From contig CM018695.1 in NCBI GenBank assembly GCA_009363875.1, positions 16,898,755-16,962,754 of the forward strand: DNA of 64,000 nt, written 5' to 3'. The notes beneath the pieces were generated by a model. It was not told the DNA's origin. It searched no databases and worked only from the letters and a program-made list of their open reading frames with translations. Below are positions 24,133-33,997 of the stretch, one piece after another (the stretch's first letter is position 1; each line of letters opens with the position of its first letter). The position numbers and the translations under genes were made by a program. The DNA is from Mikania micrantha (Eukaryota; Streptophyta; Magnoliopsida; Asterales; Asteraceae).

Positions 24133-26061
24133 TCGTTTGTAGTTAGTTTAGCTGATGTATTTTCCTTTCAGTTGTATGTATTTGGACATAACATTTATAT
24201 ATGTCATTCATTTTGTTATGTTGGTTGTGTATTTATTTATTCTGTGGTTGTGTTTACTTTATTTCCTGTATTATTGTGGTTGTATGTAAATGTTGTGCAT
24301 TGGTTGTGTATTTTTATTGTAAAATATGTGTAATGTGTTGGTTGTATACTTGTTTCATTTTGTAATTTATTAGTTGTGTTTAATGTTTGTATACAGTGTT
24401 ATGTGTATCAATTGTAATTCAATTGTTGTACTATTTATGTTGTGTTGTAAATTGTAATTATATTATTGTTGCATTAACAATTGTATATGAGTGTTGTTGT
24501 ATATTTAGAGGCGCGCGACTCCATTTATGACACGTCTACATATACTCAGGGAGTTCGTGCTAACCTTTTGTATATTTATTTTCATTCTTATTTTTGTTCG
24601 CCAGTTCTGAATCCACATTGAGGACAATGTGTTGTTCTAAGTGTGGGTATGTCAGGCTAGCGCCTTTTAGTTTTGTAAATTTTGTAAAAACAAGTCATTG
24701 TATATATCAAGTCAAATGTGTATTAAAACTTTGTAATTTAGAATAAAATTTTTGAAATTTTTGTAAATAAATTACAACTTGTAATTAAATAATGAAATTG
24801 TAATTATTTCAACTTAAAAACACAAAAAAATTAAAAAATCAAAAACTTTACAAAAACATTTTTCTTTCCAATTGAGTCATTGTAAATATTTTTCAAGTCA
24901 GTATTTGAGTCTTTTTATTTTCAGTTAATCTAGTTGGGTTGTTTGAGATCTTAATTTGCAGTCTGGTTTTAACCATTCGTACTCAATTACATTCGGGTGG
25001 CGACGACTTAGGCTATTTCATTTGCAAACGGCCGGCAGTTGATTGACTTCCTTTTGGATTAGACTCATTCATGCTGATGTTGCGTGATCAGCTAAGTCTT
25101 TTCCACTTTTACCTTATTCTTATCTTTCTGTAAATATTGGTTTGTTTATTTATTTTGCATTTTCTAATTGAGTCTAGAGTTTCAGGATGTATATATCTAG
25201 AGTCTTGAAAAATGTCCTTGTTCTGGCTTGCATTTATAAATGGAAGATGATTAGACTACGATTAGGGCTTAGGTTTTTAAAAGGCTAACTTGTGTATTGA
25301 TTTGGGATTTGTTGGTAGGCCCAGCCGATAGAAAGTTCCTTAGGATTTGATAGAATAAACTTAAATTCAGGATTCTTGTGGGTTTAATACTTGGGAAATT
25401 CGGGAAATCTGAAACTAAATTATAGTGAATAAAGGAACCTTTGTAAACTAACAACCTAGATTTCTTAAAATTTAAACCTGACACATGTGTTCTCTTTTTA
25501 TGAAAATAAATCCGAGACTTATGGCGCCCGCTAAATAAAAGAAATTCCACAATCCATTAAGTGAGCTGAGCCTGTGCAAATAAAAGAAAGAGAATAAGAG
25601 CTAAAAAACAGTTGTCATACCCCGGCTCATAACCGAGTGAAACAGTGCTGTAATATGCTCAAGTGAGGTAAAAGAAAAAGGAAAAATGAGAGAATAAAAA
25701 GGCAAAATGCTCACACCTTCATCCATTTCCATCATTAGGTTAAAATTTTAACTTTATCTAGGTAGTTGGCATACAGAGGTGGGTTTAAGTCGTTTGATTT
25801 AATCCTGTGCCTTGAAAGCTATTGTTAGGATTAAGATAACTCGTTTTGACCAAGGGATGGGATCCACAAGATGAATGATTAAACTTGAACATAAATAAAT
25901 CATGATTAGGGAACTTGAAATTGGTGTTTAGGGTTTAGATTGGACCATTATACCAACAATCGTGGTCACTACACAAGGATTTAAGATTGTTAAATCTTTG
26001 CATAATAAAAACCAAGCCCCGATCTATGATTCCATTTTGTTAGCTTTTTCGAGGACGAAAA
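24133..26061 (+). other. Element B 3' untranslated region with conserved blocks
   Basis: No gene. TG-rich DNA (24133-24520) is followed by an internal polypurine-like box (CATTGAGGACAATG then AAGTGTGGGTATG, 24616-24651). Three blocks recur in element A: CTCTTTTTATGA/GAATAAA with TCCGAG and CTTATGGCGCC (25489-25529), TGTCATAC plus a small hairpin plus TGAAACA (25611-25643), and TGCTCACACCTTCATC (25708-25723) with CCATCAT after it. They occupy the same order in A (33531, 33634, 33709). Confidence 0.8.
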
Positions 26062-26082
26062 AGGTTTAAGTGTGGATATTTT
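26062..26082 (+). other. Element B polypurine tract region
   Basis: AGGTTTAAGTGTGGATATTT directly precedes the 3' LTR TGATGTG. It is the usual place for plus-strand priming, though it is less purine-pure than in element A (AAGTGTGGGGATG). Confidence 0.7.
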
Positions 26083-27808
26083 TGATGTGTTAGTTTAACA
26101 CATCCGTTTTCGTACATATTTGAGTCTGTTTTCGTTAGTTTTGTATATATTTCGATTCAATTTTAGTTCCTTTTTACATTTTAATGTTTTTGTGCAGGAA
26201 TGTGTCCCGGAGGAGCGGAAATGAAGGCAAACGGGCGTCGGAATCAAGAGCGGGTGAAAAAACGAAGAAAACAAGAGATTTTGCCCTAGGCGGTACGCCT
26301 GTCGTGGACCCTTGGTTCCAGGCGATGCGCCTGGCATCATCAGACGCCATCTTTCCCTATATCTCGCGCGCATCGCCTAAGCTTCACGCAGCCCCGCTGG
26401 GCGATGCGCCCCAGATGATTTTTGAGCCCAAAACCCTAATTTCAAGCCCTCTATAAATCCATCGCATTCCAGCCGTTTTGAGAACCTTTTTCTGCGACTT
26501 TGGAACCCTAATCGAGCTAGGAGGCTGCTGGAGCTTAACCATGGAAGGAAGAGCTTGATTAGGGTTTGTAGAAGTGAAGAAGGAGCTTGTCTTTGAGTAT
26601 TTTCCTTTTCTTTACATGTTCTTAGTTTAAAGCTTTGATCTTTGATGTTTTTAGAACTGATTCAGACTTGTTTAGCTACTGTTAGTATGATTTGTGGCTA
26701 GATCTATGGTTGTATCTAGGTTTGGGATGATAAAGTTGTGAACTTTGATGATTTTGGACTTGATTTATGCTTGATGATGATATATGCTTTGTAATCAGTT
26801 GTAAAGATTGAAACTTTGATGGTTTTTACAGATGTTGAATGATTATATTTGGTGTATGTTTGATCCACATGTGTTTAGGAAGGTCTTTCCACACATAGAT
26901 GCATGTTAGGCCTACTACTTTGTGTTTTAGGTTAGTTTATGGGTTGTTGATCACATTCCATAGGATTAGAATTCACTAAGTATAGTTATTTGCATGTGTA
27001 ACCTAACCTAGAAATCCGAAAGGTGATAGGTTAGATGGTTGGTCTCTTACACTTAGGATTTTTGAGTTAAACGACCCGGGAGGGCGTTGTCTTAGATCTA
27101 CTTAGTGTTAGTGTCAATCCATGTCAAAGTTGTCAACTTTATGGCTCTCTAGTGTCTTAGGATACAAACGGGTGGAGAAATCCGGGAGGTGATCCATCCG
27201 TTAGAGTGCAATTGCATGTCGGGGAATCCGGAAGGATACCCGATTGACTAGTGCATATATTACAGCCTTAGGATTCCTATTGGAGTTGCCTGGTATCTGA
27301 TCTGGGTCCCCTTTAGGTATTTCTTAGTCTGTTCATTAAGATCCTAGTCTTCATCCTTAATAGATCAGTCCAGATCAGCATCTGTCACACTTTTGATTCC
27401 CAGCCTAGATACACCATTTTTTCCTCACTGCAGTTAGATTCCATTTTCATTATCAGTTTTAGTATTGATGTTTTAGTGTAGTTGTTAGTTTAGAGTGTTT
27501 CAGTCAGATCAGTCGGATTAGGTTATCAGTTGCACCAACCCCCCCCCCCCCCGTTTTCTTTTACCTTAGTTAGTTCACAGTTTAGGTATTAGTTTGTTAT
27601 ACTAGTGTCCATTGGTTCGATATCCGGACTTCCATCAGCTATTCTGCCACCGACAGGTACACTTGCCTTAGGAGCGGTCTAGTTTAGGTTTTCCGATTAT
27701 TACTGGGTGTTTAGGTTAAGTATAGGTCTAGGATTAGATTTTGAGTCTTTAGCTTAGGTTAAATAGCTTAATTTAGTCTTGTTTTTAGTATACTGACCGC
27801 TCGCATCA
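26083..27808 (+). repeat. Element B 3' LTR
   Basis: Pairs with 3459-5186 with about 15 substitutions by eye over 1.73 kb. It ends CGCATCA and is followed by the right copy of AACTT (27809-27813). Confidence 0.97.
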
Positions 27809-27813
27809 AACTT

Positions 27814-30800
27814 ATTGGTGAAGGTGGACAAATTTGTATTCCCCGTGGACTTTGTGATTCTTGACATGGAGGCCGATGAGAGTGTGCCTATCATTCTAGG
27901 CCGTCCTTTCTTGAGGACCGCTAAGGCTGTCATTGATGTGTTTGATGGGAAGCTCACTCTTAGAGTGGGTGATGAGACTGTCACATTTGAGATTGTGAAG
28001 TCTATGAGGCATCCCGGTGATCATGATGACTTTAGTGACCCATGTCATTCTATGTACTTCATAAACTCTTTCATGTCACACGTAGATAGGTGTCTTGAGT
28101 ACGTGTGCGGTGCTGATTTGGTAGTTGAGAGGAGTGAGGAGGAGTGTGAGATTGATAATGAGGGTGTTGGTGTCATTTCTGAGGTGTTAGAGATCGATGA
28201 GTTGAGGGAGGAGAGTAATAAGCCCTCTGTTGAGTCACCACCCGCCCTAGAGCTTAAGGTTTTACCCTCACACTTAGAGTATGCATTTCTAGGAGAGGAT
28301 TCCACTTTACCTGTTGTCATTTCATCCAGGTTAAGTGAGGAGGAGAAGAAGAGATTGCTAGATGTGCTGAGATTGTATAAGGGGGCTATTGCTTGGAAAC
28401 TCTCTGATATCCAAGGCATTAGTCCTGCTTATTGCACACACAGGATACTCATGGAGGATGAGTATAAGCCGGTAGTCCAACCTCAGAGGCGTTTAAATCC
28501 TAATATGCAAGAGGTTGTGAAGAAGGAGGTGTTGAAGTTGATGGATGCCGGCTTGATCTATCCTATCTCGGATTCATCGTGGGTGAGCCCTACTCAGGTT
28601 GTCCCTAAAAAGGGAGGGATGACAGTCATCACGAATGAGAAAAATGAGCTCATTCCTTCTAGGACGGTCACAGGGTGGCGAGTTTGCATAGACTATAGGA
28701 AACTGAACGATGCCACCCGGAAGGATCCCTTTCCCCTTCCTTTCATTGACCAGATGTTGGAGAGATTGGTGGGACAGCAGTTCTATTGCTTTTTAGATGG
28801 TTTTTCAGGGTATTTCCAGATCCCCATTGCACCGGAGGATCAGGAAAAGACCACATTCACGTGTCCCTATGGCACCTATGCTTACCGTCGCGTGCCATTC
28901 GGGCTATGCAATGCTCCTGCCACATTTCAAAGGTGCATGGTAGCCATCTTTCAAGACATGATTGAATCATCCATGGAGGTGTTTATGGATGACTTCTCGG
29001 TTTATTGTAACTCATTTGATCAGTGCTTGGTGAGTCTTGAGAGGATGTTGAAGAGGTGTGTGGAGACGAAGTTGATGCTTAATTGGGAGAAGTGTCATTT
29101 CATGGTGACCGAGGGGATAGTTTTAGGTCATAAGATTTAGAGAGTGGGGATTGAAGTAGACCAAGCTAAGATAGAGACTATAAGTAAACTCCCACCGCCT
29201 TCAAGTGTTAAAGCCATTAGGAGTTTTCTTGGTCATGCGGGTTGTTATAGGCGATTCATTAAGGATTTCTCCAAAATCACTAGGCCTATGACCCATCTTC
29301 TAGAGAAAGATACCCCATTCGTTTTTGATGAGGAATGCATGAAGGCATTCAAATTTTTGAAGGAGAGGCTTGTGAGTGCTCCTATTTTGGTTGCCCCCGA
29401 TTGGAGCTTGCCCTTTGAGCTCATGTGTGATGCTAGTGACCAAGCCGTTGGGGCGGTCTTGGGGCAAAGAAGAGAGAAACATTTTCACCCGATATACTAT
29501 GCTAGTAAAACTCTCAATGATGCTCAAGAGAACTACATTACTACCGAGAAGGAGCTTCTTGCGGTAGTGTTTGCTTTTGACAAATTCCGGTCTTACCTTG
29601 TGCTTTCAAAGACCACCGTTTTCACCGACCACTCGGCTTTGAGGTTTCTTTTTGCAAAGAAAGATGCAAAACCTCGTCTCATTAGGTGGATTCTTTTATT
29701 GTCGGAATTTGACATTGAGATTAAAGATAAGAAAGGGGCTGAAAATGTTGCAGCCGATCATCTCTCCCGGTTGGAGGACCCGGAGAGGAGTGAGATTCGT
29801 GAGGAGGAGATTGGTGATAGGTTCCCTTATGAGATGATCGACTTTGTAGAGGCGGAGAAGCAAGGAATGCCATGGTTCACCGACTTGGCAAATTTCCTTG
29901 CTCATGGAGTAGTGATTGAAGGGATGACTTCTCAACAAAAGAAGAAGTTCTTTAGAGATGCGGGTAAGTATGTTTGGGATGACCCGTATCTCTATCGTGT
30001 GGGAGGTGATAGGATTCTTAGGAGGTGTGTGAGTAGAAAGGAGGGCCTAGACATTCTAAGACATTGCCATGAAGGCTTGATGGGTGGACATCATGGACAT
30101 CATTCCACCGCCCAAAAGGTCTTCGATTGTGGATTTTATTGGCCTTCGGTGGTGAAGGATGCACTTGAGTTTGTGAAGAAGTGTGATCCTTGCCAACGCA
30201 CCGGGAATATCTCCTCTAAGGATGAGATGCCTCAAAACCCGATTCAAGTTTTAAAGGTTTTTGATGTTTGGGGAATCGATTTTGTTGGACCATTCCCTTT
30301 GTCCAAAGGGAATAGGTATATACTCGTGGCCATAGATTATGTCTCAAAGTGGGTAGAGGCCCAAGCTTTACCTACAAATGATGCCCGAGTAGTTCTCAAG
30401 TTTCTTAAAAAGTTGTTTAGTAGGTTTGGTACTCCTAGAGCTTTAATAAGTGACCATGGCACGCATTTTTGTAACACCATGTTAGAAAAGGCACTACAAC
30501 GCTATGGTGTCACTCATCGTTTAGCGACCGCTTACCATCCTCAAACAAGCGGTCAAGTGGAGAATGCAAACCGAGGGGTGAAAAGGATACTTGAGAAGAC
30601 CATAGGGAAGAGTCGGAAGGATTGGTCCGACAAGTTAGACGATGCGTTGTGGGTGTTTAGAACGGCCTACAAGACACATTTAGGAACCACACCATACATG
30701 GTCGTTTATGGCAAAGCATGCCATCTTCCCGTTGAACTGGAACATAGAGCTCTTTGGGCTCTCAAGACGGTCAACCTTGATCTTACCGAGGCGGGTAGGA

Positions 30801-31165
30801 AGAGGTATTTCCAAATTCATGAGTTAGAAGCCCTTCGCGATGTGGTTTATGCACGTTCATTGAGCATTAAAGAGAAAACCAAATCATTGCATGATAGGAG
30901 ATTGAAGGGTTTGAAGGAGTTTAAGAAGGGAAATCGGGTTTTGCTTTACAATTCCCGATTGAAATTGTTTGGAGGGAAGTTGAAGTCCAAGTGGACGGGT
31001 CCATATGTGGTTGAAGAGGTTTTTCCATATGGAACCGTTGAGTTGCAAAACGAAGTTGATGGGAACACTTGGAAAGTGAACGGTCATCGATTGAAGCATT
31101 ACATCGGAGGACCGATTGATGAGAATGAGGATGGGGAAGAAATCCTCCTAGAGAAACCCGAATAA
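27814..31165 (+). pseudogene. pol: Element A pol: protease end, RT, RNase H, integrase
   Basis: Resumes the protease cut at 3458. Reading order: VKVDKFVFPVDFVILDM, GRPFLRTAKAVIDVF (protease end), RT with YRKLNDATRKDPFPLPF and catalytic FMDD near 28988, RNase H MCDASDQAVGAVLG, integrase zinc domain (GGHHGHHST, CDPCQRTG), core GIDFVGPF, SDHGTHFCN, QTSGQVENANRG, then KGNRVLLYNSRLKLFGGK and the stop at 31165. TAG at 29138-29140 is the only break, within RT just after VLGHKI; the frame is open on both sides. It aligns with element B over its whole length. Confidence 0.96.
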
Positions 31166-32369
31166 AGAAAATGTTGAGGGGTTCTTGGGATGAAACCCAA
31201 GTGTAGAGTGTGTAAAGTTTAAGTTTTAGAGTTTTTGATGCATTTTTGGTGTGATTTTCATATTTATTTTCCGTTTTTCGTTTTTGTTTTTGTGTGTTTT
31301 CTTAAGTTTTGCAGGTGCTTAATCATTGTGAAGCATGAAAGATGGACTCAAGCTACCAGGTATGTATACTTTACCTTAGAATTGATTTTAGGTTTTTAGG
31401 AAGGAAAAATGAGGTGAAAATTTGGCTAAGGCATGAAAATGAAAGAAACTCTCTGGAAATTAGACCCCGTCGAGTCACGCGACACACCCAGGCCTAGTTG
31501 TCGCGCTACACTACAGATCTGGTCAAAAACGCGGGTCAACGAGTTGTCGCGCTACGCAACAACCTCTTAGTAATCTGTCGCGCTACGCGACGCATGCCCA
31601 GACGGGTTTTATTTGATTTCAAGCCCTAAATTTCGAAACTAACCCCATTTCTTCTTCTCAAGGCCGTCGCCCACCTCTCCTTCACCACCATTTCAACCTT
31701 CCACCACCATCTTCTACCAATTTCACCACTTAAACTCATAAACCATCAACCCCAACTTCCATTTCACCCATCTCTTCAACCATTTCAACCCCATTTCACC
31801 ATTCCACCATCTCCATCCACCATTGACGGGTCTAAGCAAGAACACGAAGGATTTGCTTCAAAGCTTCAATCTTTCTTCTTAATCTCGTTGTATAAGTCGA
31901 TTCTAAGGTAAGGTGACTAACTAATTCCAATTTTCCTTGCATTTTGATAAATTTTTGTTAATTTTAGTTTTAGCTTAGGATTAGATTTTTAGTTATGAAT
32001 GTTTTGTGTTGATTTTAGTTTAGTCTTAGTTTGGTTAGTCTTGTTGAATGCTTCTAGGTTTCCCATTGTAGTTGAATTTGTTTTTGGATGTCAAAGAACC
32101 ATAGATTGTAATTTGGGGTAAAGGCTTAAAATTTGAAAATGGTTCTTTTGGTCTTAACATGTTAAACAAACTGATTTTGAAAATGAAATTTGAGAAGATA
32201 ATGTCCATTTAAAATGAAAAATCAGTTTGTGGGATGGTTTGTTTATGGGGTTGTCCTTGGAAACTAAAGGGTATTATTGTGTAACCACGAATGGAATGCT
32301 ATACGGTTACAAATTATTGGTTTCCTTACTAACTTCGCAGCTTGTGTTTGATTTTGATGTTGTTTCAGG
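31166..32369 (+). other. Element A internal promoter-like cassette and leader intron
   Basis: No ORF. A 45-base exon-like segment (31315-31359) lies between a pyrimidine-rich acceptor TTTTGCAG and donor CAG|GTATGT. Palindromes with GCG-NNN-CGC cores follow (31469-31483, 31543-31560, 31577-31591), then a C/T-rich CCACC leader (about 31640-31830). A candidate intron runs from TCTAAG|GTAAGG (31908) to TGTTTCAG (32368), ending one base before the ATG of the accessory ORF. The order matches element B (palindromes, C-rich leader, donor, intron, acceptor at ATG). Confidence 0.55.
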
Positions 32370-32747
32370 ATGTCAGGAGCAATCTCATCAGGTGCAGGGG
32401 GTGAAAGAAGAAGGGGGCCAGTTCCAAGACCCCGGGGAGAACCCAGTTCCCCAGTCCAACCACAAAGGGATGAAAGGACGATCCGATATCTTGAAGCTGA
32501 GCGGATACCAGTCATCAAAACCAGAAGATTGAAAGACCACACCCTCCTAATGTTTGAAATGGGCACTTTTGAGAGTGACAGGTTTGATAGGATTGATGGG
32601 TATCATGATCAGTACCGAGATTGGAGGGATCATGATCAGAGGAGACAGGAGGATGCTATGAGATATCTGATGACTTCACTTAGCATCAACATACCAGAAT
32701 TTTACAGGGCTCCTGAAGAGCATGATGGGGGAGACGATGACGAGTAG
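32370..32747 (+). CDS. Element A post-pol accessory ORF (125 aa, acidic tail)
   Basis: Starts MSGAISSGAGGERRRG at the first base after a predicted acceptor plus G. Basic Pro/Arg-rich N terminus, a middle with many Asp/Arg pairs (DQYRDWRDHDQRRQED), and the end EEHDGGDDDE. It is far shorter than the element B counterpart (about 430 codons over broken frames) and lacks its central blocks, so it may be a reduced version; the acidic tail, position and upstream cassette are shared. No family recognised with certainty. No membrane segment within it. Confidence 0.55.
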   Translation: MSGAISSGAGGERRRGPVPRPRGEPSSPVQPQRDERTIRYLEAERIPVIKTRRLKDHTLLMFEMGTFESDRFDRIDGYHDQYRDWRDHDQRRQEDAMRYLMTSLSINIPEFYRAPEEHDGGDDDE

Positions 32748-32972
32748 GTGCGGGGAGGTTTGAGCATGATGGTTTCTTGCAGCTTGTGTATGATTATTGA
32801 ACATTTGTACCTTTTGACATTTGTGGTTGGGTTGGCTATGGGTTGGTGGATTTTGAACTTATTTTGGTTGTGGTTGATTACTGTTTTTTGGAACTCATGG
32901 TTATTTATCTTGATCTTTGTGGTGCTTGTTTTATATGGTTGTTTATGGCTTGTGGAGCATTTTGTAGAGTGA
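32748..32972 (+). other. Hydrophobic open stretch in frame after the accessory ORF stop
   Basis: The frame stays open for 75 codons after TAG 32745-32747 and translates to a Trp/Leu/Val/Phe-rich stretch with two or three possible membrane spans (LLTFVVGLAMGWWILNLF and a following block). Readthrough would attach a membrane anchor to the 125-aa protein, as in an envelope-like product. The DNA is T/G-rich, which by itself yields hydrophobic codons, and element B has only TG-rich non-coding DNA here, so I give this low weight. Confidence 0.25.
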
Positions 32973-33983
32973 AGAGCTTTTGTGGAAAGACTGGCACATG
33001 ACAGTCTTCTTCTTAACCAGCTAAGTCATTTTCCTTTTTAACTTTCTTTCTTTTCTTAGTATTATTTTGGGTTTTCTTTTTCTCTACATTGGGGACAATG
33101 TATAGTTTAAGTGTGGGGATGGGAAACTTAGTTTAGTTCATTTTGTTTTTAGTTTAATTTTTAATTTTGCTTTATTAGTAGTTTTTGAGTCAAAATTTTT
33201 GCTTTACATCTCTAGCTTAGTTCTTTTTGGCCCTTGTTTAGAGTTGGTTGCAAAAAGCATGATGGGAAATGATAGAAAAGTTGGATTTTGTGGTTTCATG
33301 CATGGTTAGCTAGTTGGTTTGGTTTTATGCTTTGGTCATGGGATGTGTAGGTAGGCTCAACTGATTAATTTTTTCCTTAGGATTGGTTTAAATTTTACTT
33401 AAATACATGAATTTCATGAGAAACATCTTGGGAGTTTGGAATTGATGAAACTGTTTTCTAGCTAGAAAGGAATCTTTGCATAATAACGGATTAGAGTTTT
33501 GAAAAACTGATTTTGATTGGCACATAAGTACTCTTTTTATGAGAATAAATCCGAGTCTTATGGCGCCTCCATTTCACCAAATAAGCTGAGTAAAAAGAAA
33601 AATTAAAGAAAAGAAGTTGGACGAGAAACTTATGTGTCACACGCCGGGTTGCAGCCTGGTTGAAACACCACTAAGCTAAGTTCAATAAAAAATTGAATAA
33701 AAGAAAAATGCTCACGCTTTCATCTGATTCCATCATGAAAAATCTGATTTGAGAAAGTTCTTGTTTGTTTATATGTAAGGATAACTTGAAAGCTAGAACA
33801 TTAACATAATGGACCATGACTAAGGGACTGAGAAAATTAGTATGGGTTTAGTTGGATAACGATACGTGCAATCTTTTCCAAAGCATTTAATTTGGAACTA
33901 AGGAGTTTAACTGTGTAGAAACCATTTTACCTAGCTATGATCCTAGATTTTTGCATAAGACTTTTCCAGGGACGAAAAAGAGA
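32973..33983 (+). other. Element A 3' untranslated region with conserved blocks
   Basis: No gene. An internal polypurine-like box (CATTGGGGACAATG then AAGTGTGGGGATGG) lies at 33087-33122, about 880 bases before the real one. Blocks shared with element B are CTCTTTTTATGAGAATAAAT with CCGAG and CTTATGGCGCC (33531-33567), GTGTCACACGCC plus hairpin plus TGAAACA (33634-33667) and TGCTCACGCTTTCATC (33709-33724). Flanking DNA between blocks has diverged. Confidence 0.8.
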
Positions 33984-33997
33984 TAAGTGTGGGGATG
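33984..33997 (+). other. Element A polypurine tract
   Basis: TAAGTGTGGGGATG directly precedes the 3' LTR start TGATGTG at 33998. Confidence 0.85.

Larger units (their letters stand above)
3459..27808 (+). mobile_element. Element B: Athila-type Ty3/gypsy retrotransposon inserted in element A
   Basis: Complete element with two LTRs (1728 and 1726 bp, about 15 substitutions by eye), perfect tRNA-Asp primer site, gag-PR-RT-RH-IN, a post-pol accessory ORF, polypurine tract and AACTT duplications. Without nested element C (12294-21755) it is about 14.9 kb, which fits the large Athila elements. Proteins are close to those of A but the LTRs are a different family. It is coding-defective: in-frame stops at 5673, 6501 and 10754, a frameshift near 8095 and shifts in the accessory ORF. 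Confidence 0.96.
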
